Shown in pieces: positions 18,564 through 27,763 of a stretch of DNA of 64,000 bases. The notes under the pieces are model-generated. The model ran no database searches and had not been told where the DNA came from. It saw only the letters and a program-made list of their open reading frames with translations. Source of the DNA: Phycisphaerales bacterium (GTDB lineage: Bacteria > Planctomycetota > Phycisphaerae > Phycisphaerales > UBA1924); the NCBI GenBank assembly GCA_035627955.1, contig DASPKU010000004.1, positions 1 to 64,000 on the forward strand. Reading direction: 5' to 3'. How positions within the stretch are numbered: the stretch's first letter is position 1; each line of letters starts with the position of its first letter. The position numbers were made by a program, and so were the translations under genes.

Positions 18564-19828
18564 GCACCCCCACCACCGCCGCGAGGCGTCCATTGGGCGA
18601 GAACGGCTGGACCGGGGGGCAGTACAGCCTGATCCGCGCCACTGTCGGCGCGTACCTGCTTGTGCACTTCGTGCACCTGATTCCCTGGGCGGGCGAGACG
18701 TTTTCGAACGCGGGCATGCTGCCCGAGGGCGCGGCGAGCCCGCTGATGAAGCTGTTTCCCAGCGTGCTGCTGATCAATGACTCGCCGGCGTTCGTGCAGT
18801 TGCTGCTGGCCATTGCGGGCGCGGCGGCGGTGGCGTTCCTCCTGGGGTGGCGCGACCGCGTCGCGGCCATCCTCATGTGGTACGTGCTCGCGTGTCTTTT
18901 CGGGCGCAACCCGATGACCGCGAATCCCAGCCTGCCGTTCGTGGGGTGGATGCTGCTGGCGCACGCGTGCCTGCCGGTGGTGCCGTACGGCTCTCTCGTG
19001 GCCCGCGGGCGGGTGGACCCAGCGGGATCGTGGCGGTTCCCGCCGGCAATCTTCGCGGGGGCGTGGGTCCTGATGGCGCTTGGATACTCCTACAGCGGCT
19101 ACACCAAGCTGATCAGCCCCTCGTGGGTCGACGGCTCCGCGCTGCACCACGTGCTGGAGAACCCGCTGGCACGCCCGACGTGGCTGCGCGAGTTCCTCCT
19201 GTCACTGCCGGCGGAGCTGCTTCAGTGGGCGACGTGGGGCGGGCTGGGACTGGAGCTTGCGTTTGCGCCGCTGGCGATCATCCGCCGCATCCGGCCGTTC
19301 ATCTGGCTGGCCATGCTCATGATGCACGTGAGCCTGATGGTGCTCATCGACTTCGCGGACCTGAGCTTCGGGATGGTGCTGCTGCACCTGTTCACGTTCA
19401 ACCCCGCGTGGATTCCGGCTCGACGCGGCGGGCGGCCGCTGGAGGTTTTCTTTGATGGGCACTGCGGGCTGTGCCACGGGTTCGTGCGGTTCGCGCTGGC
19501 GGAGGACCGCCGCGGTGGCCTTGTGTTCGCCCCGCTGGACGGGGAGACGTTCCGGGACCGGGTTTCATCCGCGGGTGCGACGCTCCCCGACAGTCTCACG
19601 GTCCTCGGCGATGACGGTCAGCTGCTGGCACGATCGGCGGCGGTTGGGCGAGTGCTGGGGGCGCTGGGAGGGCTGTGGCGGGTGGCTTCAGTGGTGCTCG
19701 CCGCTGTTCCGCGACCGATCGCGGACGCGGCGTACGACATTGTCGCCCGGAACCGGCGTCGGCTGGGGAGGCCGGAAGAGGCGTGCCCGCTGCTGCCGCC
19801 GGGGTTGCGGGCGCGGATGCTGCCGTGA
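18560..19828 (+). CDS. HTTM-like membrane domain fused to DCC (DUF393) thiol-disulfide domain
   Basis: Residues 20-285 form about seven membrane helices resembling the HTTM domain (the membrane part related to vitamin K-dependent gamma-carboxylase). Residues 293-405 form a DCC/DUF393 domain with the signature DGHCGLC (299-305), giving a redox pair Cys302/Cys305 in a thioredoxin-like context. The fusion suggests that electron or thiol transfer is coupled to the membrane domain; the substrate is unknown. ATG overlaps the previous stop. The sterol-desaturase-like enzyme in the same operon may be its partner. Confidence 0.8.
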   Translation: MSTPTTAARRPLGENGWTGGQYSLIRATVGAYLLVHFVHLIPWAGETFSNAGMLPEGAASPLMKLFPSVLLINDSPAFVQLLLAIAGAAAVAFLLGWRDRVAAILMWYVLACLFGRNPMTANPSLPFVGWMLLAHACLPVVPYGSLVARGRVDPAGSWRFPPAIFAGAWVLMALGYSYSGYTKLISPSWVDGSALHHVLENPLARPTWLREFLLSLPAELLQWATWGGLGLELAFAPLAIIRRIRPFIWLAMLMMHVSLMVLIDFADLSFGMVLLHLFTFNPAWIPARRGGRPLEVFFDGHCGLCHGFVRFALAEDRRGGLVFAPLDGETFRDRVSSAGATLPDSLTVLGDDGQLLARSAAVGRVLGALGGLWRVASVVLAAVPRPIADAAYDIVARNRRRLGRPEEACPLLPPGLRARMLP

Positions 19829-19875
19829 CGGGAATGGCGGCGGGTGGTCTCCTAGTTAGTAGAACGGAGCGAACC

Positions 19876-20694
19876 ATGAGCACCGATCAACTGTCACGCC
19901 GCTCGATGCTGGCCGTGTCCTCGCTGCTGGGGCTTGCGCCGGCGGCCCTTGCGATGCAGCCCGGCTCGGGCACGAAGGGTGCGGAGCCGGCGGTGAGTTT
20001 CGAGCACTTCCCCAGGCAGAACCCGGACCTGGTTCGGGATATGGTGGGCGCGTCGCACGGCAACCTTGCACGGGTCAGGGAGCTTGTGACGCGTCATCCC
20101 ACGCTGGCCAAAGGCGCGTGGGATTGGGGGTTCGGGGACTGGGAGTCTGCGCTGGGCGCGGCGTCGCACGTGGGGAACCGCGAGATCGCGATGCTGCTGA
20201 TCGAGCACGGGGCGCGGCCCGACCTGTTCACGTTCGCCATGCTGGGGGACCTTGCGAGCGTGAGGGCGATGATCGAGGCTCGCCCGGGCATCCAGCGGAT
20301 ACCGGGGCCGCACGGGATTCCGCTGCTGGATCATGCCCGCGCGGGCGGGGACGCGGCTAAGGGCGTGTACGAGTACCTGCTGTCGCTCAAGGATGCGGGC
20401 GAAGGGCCGAAGTCCGAGCCGCTGAGCGAGGGTGAGATGCAGCGGCTCGTAGGGAGTTATGCAGGGACGGGGAGCGCGGCGGGCGTGTTGATCGAGATCA
20501 AGATCGACAAGGGCGCGCTGCACCTCCAGCGCAAGCCCCAGCCGGCGCGACGGCTGTTCCACCTTGGGAATGGCGAGTTCTACCCGACGGGCGCGCCGCA
20601 GGTGCGGATCGTGTTCGCGGCGGGGATGAACGGGCCGGGGACGCTCACGGTGCGGGATCATGACGTGGTGCTCACGGCCGTGGCATCCTCCTGA
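19876..20694 (+). CDS. Tat-exported ankyrin-repeat protein
   Basis: I start at ATG 19876, where a twin-arginine signal begins (LSRRSML at 6-12) and GGAG lies about 7 nt upstream; a longer frame upstream is spurious. The mature part has ankyrin-like units ('LARVRELVTRHPTLAKG', 'REIAMLLIEHGARPDLF', 'LASVRAMIEARPGI'). A C-terminal beta domain at about residues 190-272 follows. Members of this type are often annotated only as ankyrin proteins. It sits 47 nt after the HTTM-DCC gene and may belong to the same transcript. Confidence 0.82.
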   Translation: MSTDQLSRRSMLAVSSLLGLAPAALAMQPGSGTKGAEPAVSFEHFPRQNPDLVRDMVGASHGNLARVRELVTRHPTLAKGAWDWGFGDWESALGAASHVGNREIAMLLIEHGARPDLFTFAMLGDLASVRAMIEARPGIQRIPGPHGIPLLDHARAGGDAAKGVYEYLLSLKDAGEGPKSEPLSEGEMQRLVGSYAGTGSAAGVLIEIKIDKGALHLQRKPQPARRLFHLGNGEFYPTGAPQVRIVFAAGMNGPGTLTVRDHDVVLTAVASS

Positions 20695-20776
20695 TGGGGG
20701 CTGATGGGCCACAGGGCGGGTGCAAGGATGGTCGGGTTCCCGCTATCCTGCGGGCTTGACGCCCACGAACCGATTC

Positions 20777-23194
20777 ATGCGTATCCCGGACGACACCCGC
20801 GGCAACCGGCGGGTGCTGATGTTTGTTGCCCTTGTGCTCGCGAGCATCGGCGCGTGGGCGTGGTTCGGGCCGGTGCTGCTGCGGCGGCATGTGTTCGCCG
20901 AAGTAACGGCGCCCACCGCCCGCGACTGGACGGTGGAGTGGACCCGCGCGGACGATGGCACACGGCACGGGGCGTACGTGGAGCTCGACGACCACCAGTC
21001 GCGGGTGGTGGAGATCACGGTCGAGCCGCGTGAGGATGCGCCGGACCAGCCGTATGAGTTCTGGTTGTACTCGCTCAAGACTGACGCTGACACCAAGTAC
21101 AACCTGGTGAAGCTGACCGATCACGGGCGGGCGAAAGGGTGGGTGCCCAACGAGCACGGGCCGGGGATTCTGTACGTGGGACCGGGGCCGGGAACACTGC
21201 GGATTCCGGTGGACACGGGCGTGATCGCCGTCGGGTACGGGAAGACCCCGCGGACCGGGAAGGTGACGGTGCGGTTCCGCGGCGAGGTGGTGACGCTGCC
21301 CACCGGGGGCGCGGGCGGGTCGGAGATCGCTGTGATTCCGGGCGACCTGCGGCGGCCGCCGTCGGGGACGCTGACGCGCCGGCTGCCGGTGTATGACACC
21401 GGTGAGGTGACGTTTGCGTGCGCAGCGTCGCCGGGGGACACGCTTGCGATCACGCGGGCGCGGCTGACGTTTGCGGTCGCGAACCGCTGGGTGTTCAGCC
21501 GCGGGGCGACGCTGGAGCCGGTGGAGGACATCGAGCGGGTGGACGAGACGACGTGGCGCGTGACCGGGGCGCGCCCGACGGTGCGATTCATAGTCGATCA
21601 CGCGGCGGGGCCGGTGGCGTTTGCGGCCGGCTCGCTGGCGATGTTCGGGGTGCTCGTTGTCGTGTGCGCGGGGCTGTACGGCGTGATCCGTTTGGTGCCG
21701 CCGGTTTTGCGGTGTCGCGGGACGCCGACGGTGGTCATCGCGCTGCTGGTGCTGACGGTGCACACGCTTGTGGCGGTGTTCGTGCCGACGCTGATCACCA
21801 GCGACGGAATGGACTACATGGACGCCGCGGACGGGCTGGCCAACGGCAAGGGGTTTGCGAACTTCCCCGACTACAAGGCGCCTGGGCTCAGCATCCTGAT
21901 CGCGGCGGCGATGAAGGTGTCCAACCACTTCCTGGACACCTTCGCGTGGATGATGGCGCTGATGGCGGTGGGCACGAGCCTGATGGCGTACCACTTCGTG
22001 CGGGCGCGGGCGTCGCACGGGTGGGCGGTGGGGGCGGCGCTGGTGGTCGGTGTGCACCCTTCGCTGATCACGTACGAGGCGCACCTGCTGCGGGAACTTC
22101 CCTCGGCGGCGATCATGATGGCGGTGTCGCTGGGGATCCTCACCATCCGCGACCGGCTGGGCAAGGGGCTGGGCGTGGCGTGGGGGTGGACGTTGTCGCT
22201 GGCACTGCTGTGCGCGGCGGGGGCGGCGACCCGCGAGAACCTGCAGATCTTGGCGTTTATTGTGCCACTGGTGCTGCTGCTGCCGGGGGCGGGGACGCTG
22301 CGGCGGCGGGCGGTGCCGGCGGTCGTGGTGTGCGTGGTCTCGGCGCTGATCGTGCTGCCGGGGGTGCTCTCGATCCGCAGGGTGTACGGCAACCTGTCGC
22401 TGGTGCGGCCCAAGATCCACTACAACCGCCTGCTGGCGGCGCAGGGCAACCGGGCGCACGACGCCAACTTCGCGGAGTTCTTTACGAAAGAGCAGTGGCT
22501 CACGTTCCGCAACGAGCACCTCAAGCGGGCGCTCGTGGACAACGACCTGAGCGCGCTGCTCAACCGGTCCAAGCTGGCGACCGATGCGCGCTTCACCGGG
22601 CCCAACAAGGGCGACCAGCAGCAGAGGGCGTTCATGGAAGAGGCGACCGCGCGCGAGCCGCTGGCGTTCTACAGGGCGTCGGTGCGGGCGTTCGTCAGCC
22701 AGCTGGGGCTGTGGAACATCCAGACGGGGGCGATGAAGCCGGTAGCGCCGTCGGACGAGTACTACTCGCGGGCGCTGCGCGGGGAGCCGATCGCGGCGCC
22801 GACGAACTTCCCGAGCGACACGGTGGTGGCGGTGAACAACGCGCGTCTGAAGCCACGCAAGGATCGGCTGCTGTTCCTGGTGGCGGACAACCGGCGCGGG
22901 ATCGACCACCTGGAGGACCAGCCGCTGACGCGCCTGTTCAACGAGTGGTTCTACACCTCGCGGGCCCTGCGCCCGTTCGCGGGGTGGCTGTTCCTGGTCG
23001 GCGTGGGGCTGGCGGTGTACCGGCGCGACGTATCGCTGGCGGCGGTGGGCGGGATCGTGCTGCTGTCGACGTTTGCCGCGGCGTTCGTGGTGGGGACGCC
23101 GACGGACCGCTTCGGGGTGCCGTTCATTCCGGTGATCTGGTGTGTGGCGTTGATCGCGTTGTCGCAGCTGCTGCGTCGCGGCGCGCGGCCATAG
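20777..23194 (+). CDS. Large polytopic membrane protein, GT39/ArnT-like glycosyltransferase candidate
   Basis: The 805-residue product has one N-terminal membrane helix (about 15-35), a soluble beta-rich region up to about 270, and then roughly ten membrane helices. 'TSDGMDYMDAADGLANGKGF' and 'KAPGLSIL' resemble the first-loop acidic region of dolichol- or undecaprenyl-linked glycosyltransferases (GT39/ArnT class). A soluble loop with a 'TFRNEHLKRAL' helix precedes the last helices. It would transfer a sugar at the outer membrane face if the assignment holds. ATG 20777 is chosen as the start of the first helix; a TATCCT box is about 28 nt upstream. Confidence 0.6.
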   Translation: MRIPDDTRGNRRVLMFVALVLASIGAWAWFGPVLLRRHVFAEVTAPTARDWTVEWTRADDGTRHGAYVELDDHQSRVVEITVEPREDAPDQPYEFWLYSLKTDADTKYNLVKLTDHGRAKGWVPNEHGPGILYVGPGPGTLRIPVDTGVIAVGYGKTPRTGKVTVRFRGEVVTLPTGGAGGSEIAVIPGDLRRPPSGTLTRRLPVYDTGEVTFACAASPGDTLAITRARLTFAVANRWVFSRGATLEPVEDIERVDETTWRVTGARPTVRFIVDHAAGPVAFAAGSLAMFGVLVVVCAGLYGVIRLVPPVLRCRGTPTVVIALLVLTVHTLVAVFVPTLITSDGMDYMDAADGLANGKGFANFPDYKAPGLSILIAAAMKVSNHFLDTFAWMMALMAVGTSLMAYHFVRARASHGWAVGAALVVGVHPSLITYEAHLLRELPSAAIMMAVSLGILTIRDRLGKGLGVAWGWTLSLALLCAAGAATRENLQILAFIVPLVLLLPGAGTLRRRAVPAVVVCVVSALIVLPGVLSIRRVYGNLSLVRPKIHYNRLLAAQGNRAHDANFAEFFTKEQWLTFRNEHLKRALVDNDLSALLNRSKLATDARFTGPNKGDQQQRAFMEEATAREPLAFYRASVRAFVSQLGLWNIQTGAMKPVAPSDEYYSRALRGEPIAAPTNFPSDTVVAVNNARLKPRKDRLLFLVADNRRGIDHLEDQPLTRLFNEWFYTSRALRPFAGWLFLVGVGLAVYRRDVSLAAVGGIVLLSTFAAAFVVGTPTDRFGVPFIPVIWCVALIALSQLLRRGARP

Positions 23195-23222
23195 GACTCA
23201 GAGGAGCCGTATGACGCGTAGG
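23191..23222. repeat. ATAGGA-type intergenic repeat
   Basis: The stop codon of the membrane protein lies inside CATAGGACTCAGAGGAGCC, which matches the ATAGGACTC unit at 1615-1655 and continues with a weaker GTATGACGCGTAGGA copy. Confidence 0.5.
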
Positions 23223-23232
23223 AAGGGGAAAG

Positions 23233-23320
23233 CGGAGAGGGGGAGATTCGAACTCCCGATGAGGACGAGCCCCATACTGGTTTTCGAGACCAGCGCATTC
23301 AACCGCTCTGCCACCTCTCC
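23233..23320 (-). tRNA. tRNA-Ser (anticodon CGA)
   Basis: On the minus strand the 7-bp acceptor GGAGAGG/CCTCTCC encloses a D arm, an anticodon stem TGGTC/ACCA with loop CTCGAAA (anticodon CGA, reading UCG), a long variable arm and the T arm GTTCGAATC. The long variable arm and discriminator G fit tRNA-Ser. CCA is not encoded. Confidence 0.95.
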
Positions 23321-23397
23321 GAGCGGAAAGTGATCGTTGGACCGCGGAGGGCGTGGGTCAACCCTTGGGGCGTGCGACCACGTGTGTTCACACGGGT

Positions 23398-24627
23398 TCA
23401 GGCCTGCGGGCGCTCGCTGAGCTTCCAGCGGAGCACGACCCGCGAGGACATGGGCGGGTGTGGGACGTGCAGGCGGATGCCGCGGAAGTCGGCGGGGTTC
23501 CACCGCATCCGGGCATAGACCCGCTCGGCGATCCGGTGCAACACCGGGGCGAGGGGCGTGGCGACCGCGGGCGGCGAGCCGGCCAGCTCGGAGGGCTTTT
23601 CGCTGAGCGGGAGCTGGTTGCGGATGGTCTGCTCGGTGACATCGTCGGGGCCGCCGTGGGGGAAGCCGTAGAGGAGCGCCTCGACGGTTTCGCCGATGGG
23701 GATTTCGCGGTGGTAGATGATGTCGAAGATCAGGTTCTCGGCTGGGAGCGTGATGGGCACGGCGAAGGAGCCGACGCTGTCGTCGGGGGTGCGGTACGCG
23801 GGCAGGCCGTGCATCACGTAGCCGTAGAAACAGTCGAAGACGGCGCGGTTGCCGACCTCGCCGGAGGGCAGGTAGAACTCGCGCCCGGCGGGGGTGTCCA
23901 TATAGCTCAGCGGCGGCATGTTGGCGGAGCTGAACTCCTTGATGAGGAGGGGCTGGTCGCCGGGGCGCTTGGGCTCGAGCTCTTCGCGGCCACCGGAAAG
24001 CTCGCCGCCCCTGTCGTCGTGGGCCTGCGAGCGGAAGAGGCGCCACTCGACGTTGGGACGGAGGCGGCGGAAGCCGACGAGACCGGAGACGAAGGCGACG
24101 CTGTGCGTGTCGGCGCCGAGTGAAGACGGCGCGAGGAACGCGGCGGTGACGCGGGTGCGGGCCTGCACGCCCCAGACGGCGCTGTTGCCGCGGAAGGCGA
24201 GCTCGCGCCCCGTGTCGCCGGTGGACTCGCGCTCGAAGACGCCCATGCTCTCGAGGGTGAGCTCGAGGTGCTCACGGTCGCCGGCGTGGGATTCAACGAC
24301 GGCGAGGAAGTGCTTCATGGCGGCGCGGACCTGCTCGACGGCGGGCTTGGGGGCGCCGGCGTTCTCGAAGGCCCCCACTGCGAGCTCCAGGCCCTGCTGG
24401 CCCGGGAGGTGGTTGAGGCTGGCGAAGGGGGAGGGGGCGTTGATGACCTTTGAGAGCTTCCAGGTCAGGTTGCGGTTGACGCCGTACTTGCGGGAGATGT
24501 CCTGGGGGGAGCCGGGGTCGGCGCCCATGGAGGCGTAGAGCTCGATGAGGGAGCGGCGGACGCCCTGGAGGGCGTTGCGGGTGTCTTCGACCAACTGAAC
24601 GGGTTTTGCTAGGGAAACAACACTCAT
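23398..24627 (-). CDS. HTH regulator-like protein with large unknown C-terminal domain
   Basis: The 409-residue product carries a helix-turn-helix at about residues 41-61 ('PQDISRKYGVNRNLTWKLSK') and a long C-terminal domain shared with the gene at the left window edge. That domain contains 'RLRPNVEWRLFR' and 'VFDCFYGYVMHGLP'. It may sense a ligand, but no known effector domain was recognised. The ATG at 24627 is chosen as the first residue after the non-coding gap; a TATGAT box lies about 36 nt upstream and a small palindrome (24684-24698) sits behind it, which would fit autoregulation. It is divergent from the secreted protein at 24829. Confidence 0.75.
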   Translation of the reverse strand: MSVVSLAKPVQLVEDTRNALQGVRRSLIELYASMGADPGSPQDISRKYGVNRNLTWKLSKVINAPSPFASLNHLPGQQGLELAVGAFENAGAPKPAVEQVRAAMKHFLAVVESHAGDREHLELTLESMGVFERESTGDTGRELAFRGNSAVWGVQARTRVTAAFLAPSSLGADTHSVAFVSGLVGFRRLRPNVEWRLFRSQAHDDRGGELSGGREELEPKRPGDQPLLIKEFSSANMPPLSYMDTPAGREFYLPSGEVGNRAVFDCFYGYVMHGLPAYRTPDDSVGSFAVPITLPAENLIFDIIYHREIPIGETVEALLYGFPHGGPDDVTEQTIRNQLPLSEKPSELAGSPPAVATPLAPVLHRIAERVYARMRWNPADFRGIRLHVPHPPMSSRVVLRWKLSERPQA

Positions 24628-24683
24628 TGACCACCCACTCGTTCCGGTGCCACCCCGACTGGGAGCATCATACCACGGTTTCG

Positions 24684-24698
24684 GCGGTTCTAAACCGC
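24684..24698. promoter_or_regulatory. Candidate operator palindrome
   Basis: GCGGTT-CTA-AACCGC is a perfect 6+6 palindrome in the divergent gap between the HTH gene (24627) and the secreted protein gene (24829), just upstream of TATGAT on the minus strand. It could be a binding site for the adjacent HTH protein. Confidence 0.4.
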
Positions 24699-24828
24699 AG
24701 GGTGACAACGGACGATGATATTTCCGAGATTTTCACTACAAACAATCTTGAAGACACGGCGACCCGGCTGTATTGTCCACCTCGCGGCGTTTTCCATTGG
24801 TTCCCCGGTCCTTCCACGGAGCAGCGTT

Positions 24829-27636
24829 ATGAAGCGTTTCATCACGGTCGGAGCGGTTGTCGCGATGGTGGCGGGTCAGGCGCTGGCACAGCCGGTGATC
24901 ACCTCGCTGGGCAGCGGCACGCCCAACTCGCTGGGCCAGAACGGGAGCACGCTGTACGTGGGCGGCTCGGGCCTGGGCGGGGGCGGGGCGTCGAGGTGGA
25001 CGCTGAGCGGCGGATCGCTGAGCGGCGCTTCGGCGACGGGGACGAGTGGCGGCGGGTTCATCTCTGCGGATGGCGCGTTCAGCACGGCGGTGGTGCTGAA
25101 CAACACCGCTCGCGTGTTCGGCAATACGGCGACGGGTGTGACGCCCACGTTCAGCACCACCCCGACACTGGTTGCGTCCACGACGGACCCGGCGAGCACG
25201 GAGTTTGGTGCGGGGCGGTGGAGCTTCGGTGGGGGGTCTCTGCAGCGGCTGGGCGGGCTTCCGATTGTCCCCGAGTTGATGGTGTACGGCTCGGGATCGA
25301 GCGGCAGCAGCACGGGTTCGTTCATGACGCCGCACTTCATCTCGAGCACGGGACGGTTCGTGGTCGGGCAGGCGTACATCTCGAGCTACAGCAACTCCAG
25401 CGGGAACACGATCTCGGCGTCGACCTTCAACTGGCGGCCGTTTGTGTGGGACGCGCAGGGCGCGGGCGGGGCGGGGTCGTTCACGGTGCTGCCGACACCG
25501 ATGCGGACCTCGAGCAACACATGGCGGCGGCGCACGGGCACGGCGTACGCGGTGAGCTCGGATGGAACCGTGATCGTGGGTGCGCAGGAGCACAATGTGT
25601 CGGCGGCGGGCGCGGTCGATCCGGATGGCGGGCGGCTGGTGGTGTGGCGGTGGGATGGCAGCGCGTACACGATGTCGTACCTGCCCAACGGGGTTGACGC
25701 GGGCGGGTTCCCGATCACGTACAGCACGACTGCCGGAACGGTGCTGATGAACAGCGCGGGCACGATCATCGTCGCCAGAGCGGCGGACGCGTCGGGGATG
25801 TACCTGGGCCGATGGACGTGGAACAGCGCGACCTCGAGCTGGAGCAGCCCTGAGAACCTGGGGTCGAACCTGACGACGCCGGCGAGCTGGTTGCCCGGGA
25901 GCGTCACCTCGTGCGCGATTCCCCCGAACCTGACGCCCACGGGCATGAGCGAGGACGGCCAGACCATTGTCGGGACGGCGGTGTACAGCACGTGCGGCAG
26001 CTTTATGTCGGGCGGGTTCATCAAGGTGTTCGACGGGCCAATCCAGGACTGGTACGACTACCTCGTTGCGGCGAGCACCCCGGGGATCACGGAGAACTAT
26101 GGGCCGATCGGTGACAACGGCGACCCGGCACGCGGCCTGCCGCGGCTGGGCTACCCGACGGCGATCTCGCAGGACGGGAACGCGGTGGCGGGGTTGCAGG
26201 GCGGGACGCTGCGGATCCCGGGGGCGACGCCGTGGCTGGTGCAGATGACCGGCGGGACGGCGTGCGTGGCGCCGACGATCACGCAGCAGCCCTCGAACGC
26301 GAGCTTCTCACGGTGCTCGGTGGGGAGCACGCTGAACTTCGTGAGCCTGTCGGCGTTCGCGTCGGGCACGGCGCCCTTCACGTACCAGTGGTTCAAGGAC
26401 GGCGTGGCGATCAATGACGGGACGACGGCGTCGGGCTCCAGCGTGACCGGGGCGACGACGTTCCAGATGAGGATCAATAAGCCGATGCCGGCGGATGCGG
26501 GCGCGTACACGTGCGTGATCACGGGCTGCAACGGGCAGACAGCGACCACCGTGGCGGCGACGGTGGCTCCGGACGCGGCGATGCCGACGCCCGCGAACGA
26601 CACCTGCCAGACGGCGCAGGACATCGGGGAGGGCACGGCCAACTTCAACGTGTGCGGGGCGTACGTGGATGACGGGTTCGCGGCGTGCAGCAACCAGGAG
26701 GCCGCGGACGTGTGGTTCCGGTACACGCCGACGTTCACGGGGCCGGCGCGGTTCCAGACGTGCGGCTCGACGTTCGACACGACGGTGCAGGTGTACTCGG
26801 ACTGCAACGGCAGCCTGCTGGCGTGCAACAACGACGTTGGGCAGCGGGGGCTGGTGGGCGTGAGCTGCAACTCAAATCGCAGCGTGGTGGATCACAGCGT
26901 GACGGCGGGGCAAGCGGTGCTGGTGCGGGTGGGCGCGCTGGGAACGCCCTTCACGAACTCGGGCACGAGCGGGGCGCTCACGATCGGCGCGGCGCCGGTG
27001 GCGCCGCCGAATGATCAGTGCGAGGGTGCGCTGCCGATCGCGATGGGGACGCACAGCACGCCGAGCGCGTACTTCAACCTGGGCGAGGCGACGGAGGACA
27101 TGCAGATCGGCGTGGACGTGTGCGGCGGGGGCAGCGCGAGCACCTCGACGCGCGACGTGTACTTCCGGTTGAGCGCGGGGTGCGGCGGGACGTACACGAT
27201 CGATACGTGCGGCTCGACCATGACCAACCCCATGCTGCACGTGTTCAGCGGGTGCTCCGGCATCCTGCTGGCGTGCCACGACAACGTGGGCTCGGGCGTT
27301 TCGGGCTGCACCAGCAACCAGGCCCGGATCGCGGACCTCGTGGTGGGCGGGGATGTGATCATCCGCGTGTCGAGCAGCGGGGCGTCGGCTCCGAACAGCG
27401 GCGCGTTCCAGCTGAACATCACGGGGACGCCGACGGCGTGCTGCGGGCCGCAGGACTTCAACGGCGACGGCGACAGCGGGACGGACCAGGACATCGAGGC
27501 GTTCTTCGCGTGCCTGGGCGGAACGTGCTGCCAGGCGTGCTGGCCGGCGGGCGCCGACTTCAACGGCGACGGTGACACCGGGACCGACCAGGACATCGAG
27601 GCGTTCTTCCGCGTGCTTGGCGGCGGGACCTGCTGA
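24829..27636 (+). CDS. Large secreted HAF-repeat/Ig-like protein with C-terminal dockerin-like pair
   Basis: The 935-residue product has a signal peptide ending GQALAQ. HAF-type propeller repeats follow at about 190-460 ('SSDGTVIVGAQ', 'SEDGQTIVGTA', 'SQDGNAVAGLQ'). An Ig-like domain follows at about 480-580 ('PFTYQWFKDGVAIN', 'DAGAYTCVITGC'), then two Cys-containing domains at about 590-870. Two calcium-loop modules close the protein ('NGDGDSGTDQDIEAFF' and a second copy) and the last residue is Cys. The C-terminal pair occurs in two other proteins here and probably serves surface attachment. GGAG precedes ATG 24829 by about 9 nt. Confidence 0.88.
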   Translation: MKRFITVGAVVAMVAGQALAQPVITSLGSGTPNSLGQNGSTLYVGGSGLGGGGASRWTLSGGSLSGASATGTSGGGFISADGAFSTAVVLNNTARVFGNTATGVTPTFSTTPTLVASTTDPASTEFGAGRWSFGGGSLQRLGGLPIVPELMVYGSGSSGSSTGSFMTPHFISSTGRFVVGQAYISSYSNSSGNTISASTFNWRPFVWDAQGAGGAGSFTVLPTPMRTSSNTWRRRTGTAYAVSSDGTVIVGAQEHNVSAAGAVDPDGGRLVVWRWDGSAYTMSYLPNGVDAGGFPITYSTTAGTVLMNSAGTIIVARAADASGMYLGRWTWNSATSSWSSPENLGSNLTTPASWLPGSVTSCAIPPNLTPTGMSEDGQTIVGTAVYSTCGSFMSGGFIKVFDGPIQDWYDYLVAASTPGITENYGPIGDNGDPARGLPRLGYPTAISQDGNAVAGLQGGTLRIPGATPWLVQMTGGTACVAPTITQQPSNASFSRCSVGSTLNFVSLSAFASGTAPFTYQWFKDGVAINDGTTASGSSVTGATTFQMRINKPMPADAGAYTCVITGCNGQTATTVAATVAPDAAMPTPANDTCQTAQDIGEGTANFNVCGAYVDDGFAACSNQEAADVWFRYTPTFTGPARFQTCGSTFDTTVQVYSDCNGSLLACNNDVGQRGLVGVSCNSNRSVVDHSVTAGQAVLVRVGALGTPFTNSGTSGALTIGAAPVAPPNDQCEGALPIAMGTHSTPSAYFNLGEATEDMQIGVDVCGGGSASTSTRDVYFRLSAGCGGTYTIDTCGSTMTNPMLHVFSGCSGILLACHDNVGSGVSGCTSNQARIADLVVGGDVIIRVSSSGASAPNSGAFQLNITGTPTACCGPQDFNGDGDSGTDQDIEAFFACLGGTCCQACWPAGADFNGDGDTGTDQDIEAFFRVLGGGTC

Positions 27637-27672
27637 ACCACAACACCTCTACTGAACACAACCAATCCCCCT

Positions 27673-27719
27673 GAGCCCGGGTCGTCCGCTTCACGGCGGA
27701 TGGCCCGGCTCTCATTTTT
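27673..27719 (+). terminator. Terminator after secreted HAF/dockerin-like gene
   Basis: GAGCCCGGGTCGTCCGC can pair, with G-U pairs and one bulge, with GGCGGATGGCCCGGCTC, and TCATTTTT follows. Confidence 0.8.
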
Positions 27720-27763
27720 GGGAGCCTCTTGTTTGGTTTGGGCGATCAGGCGCGTAGTCGGGA

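Noticed and set aside
20672-22909. Open frame of 745 codons on the minus strand
   Set aside because: It is antisense to the large membrane protein, encodes mostly Arg/His/Pro and has no recognisable domain; long false frames are expected at this GC content.
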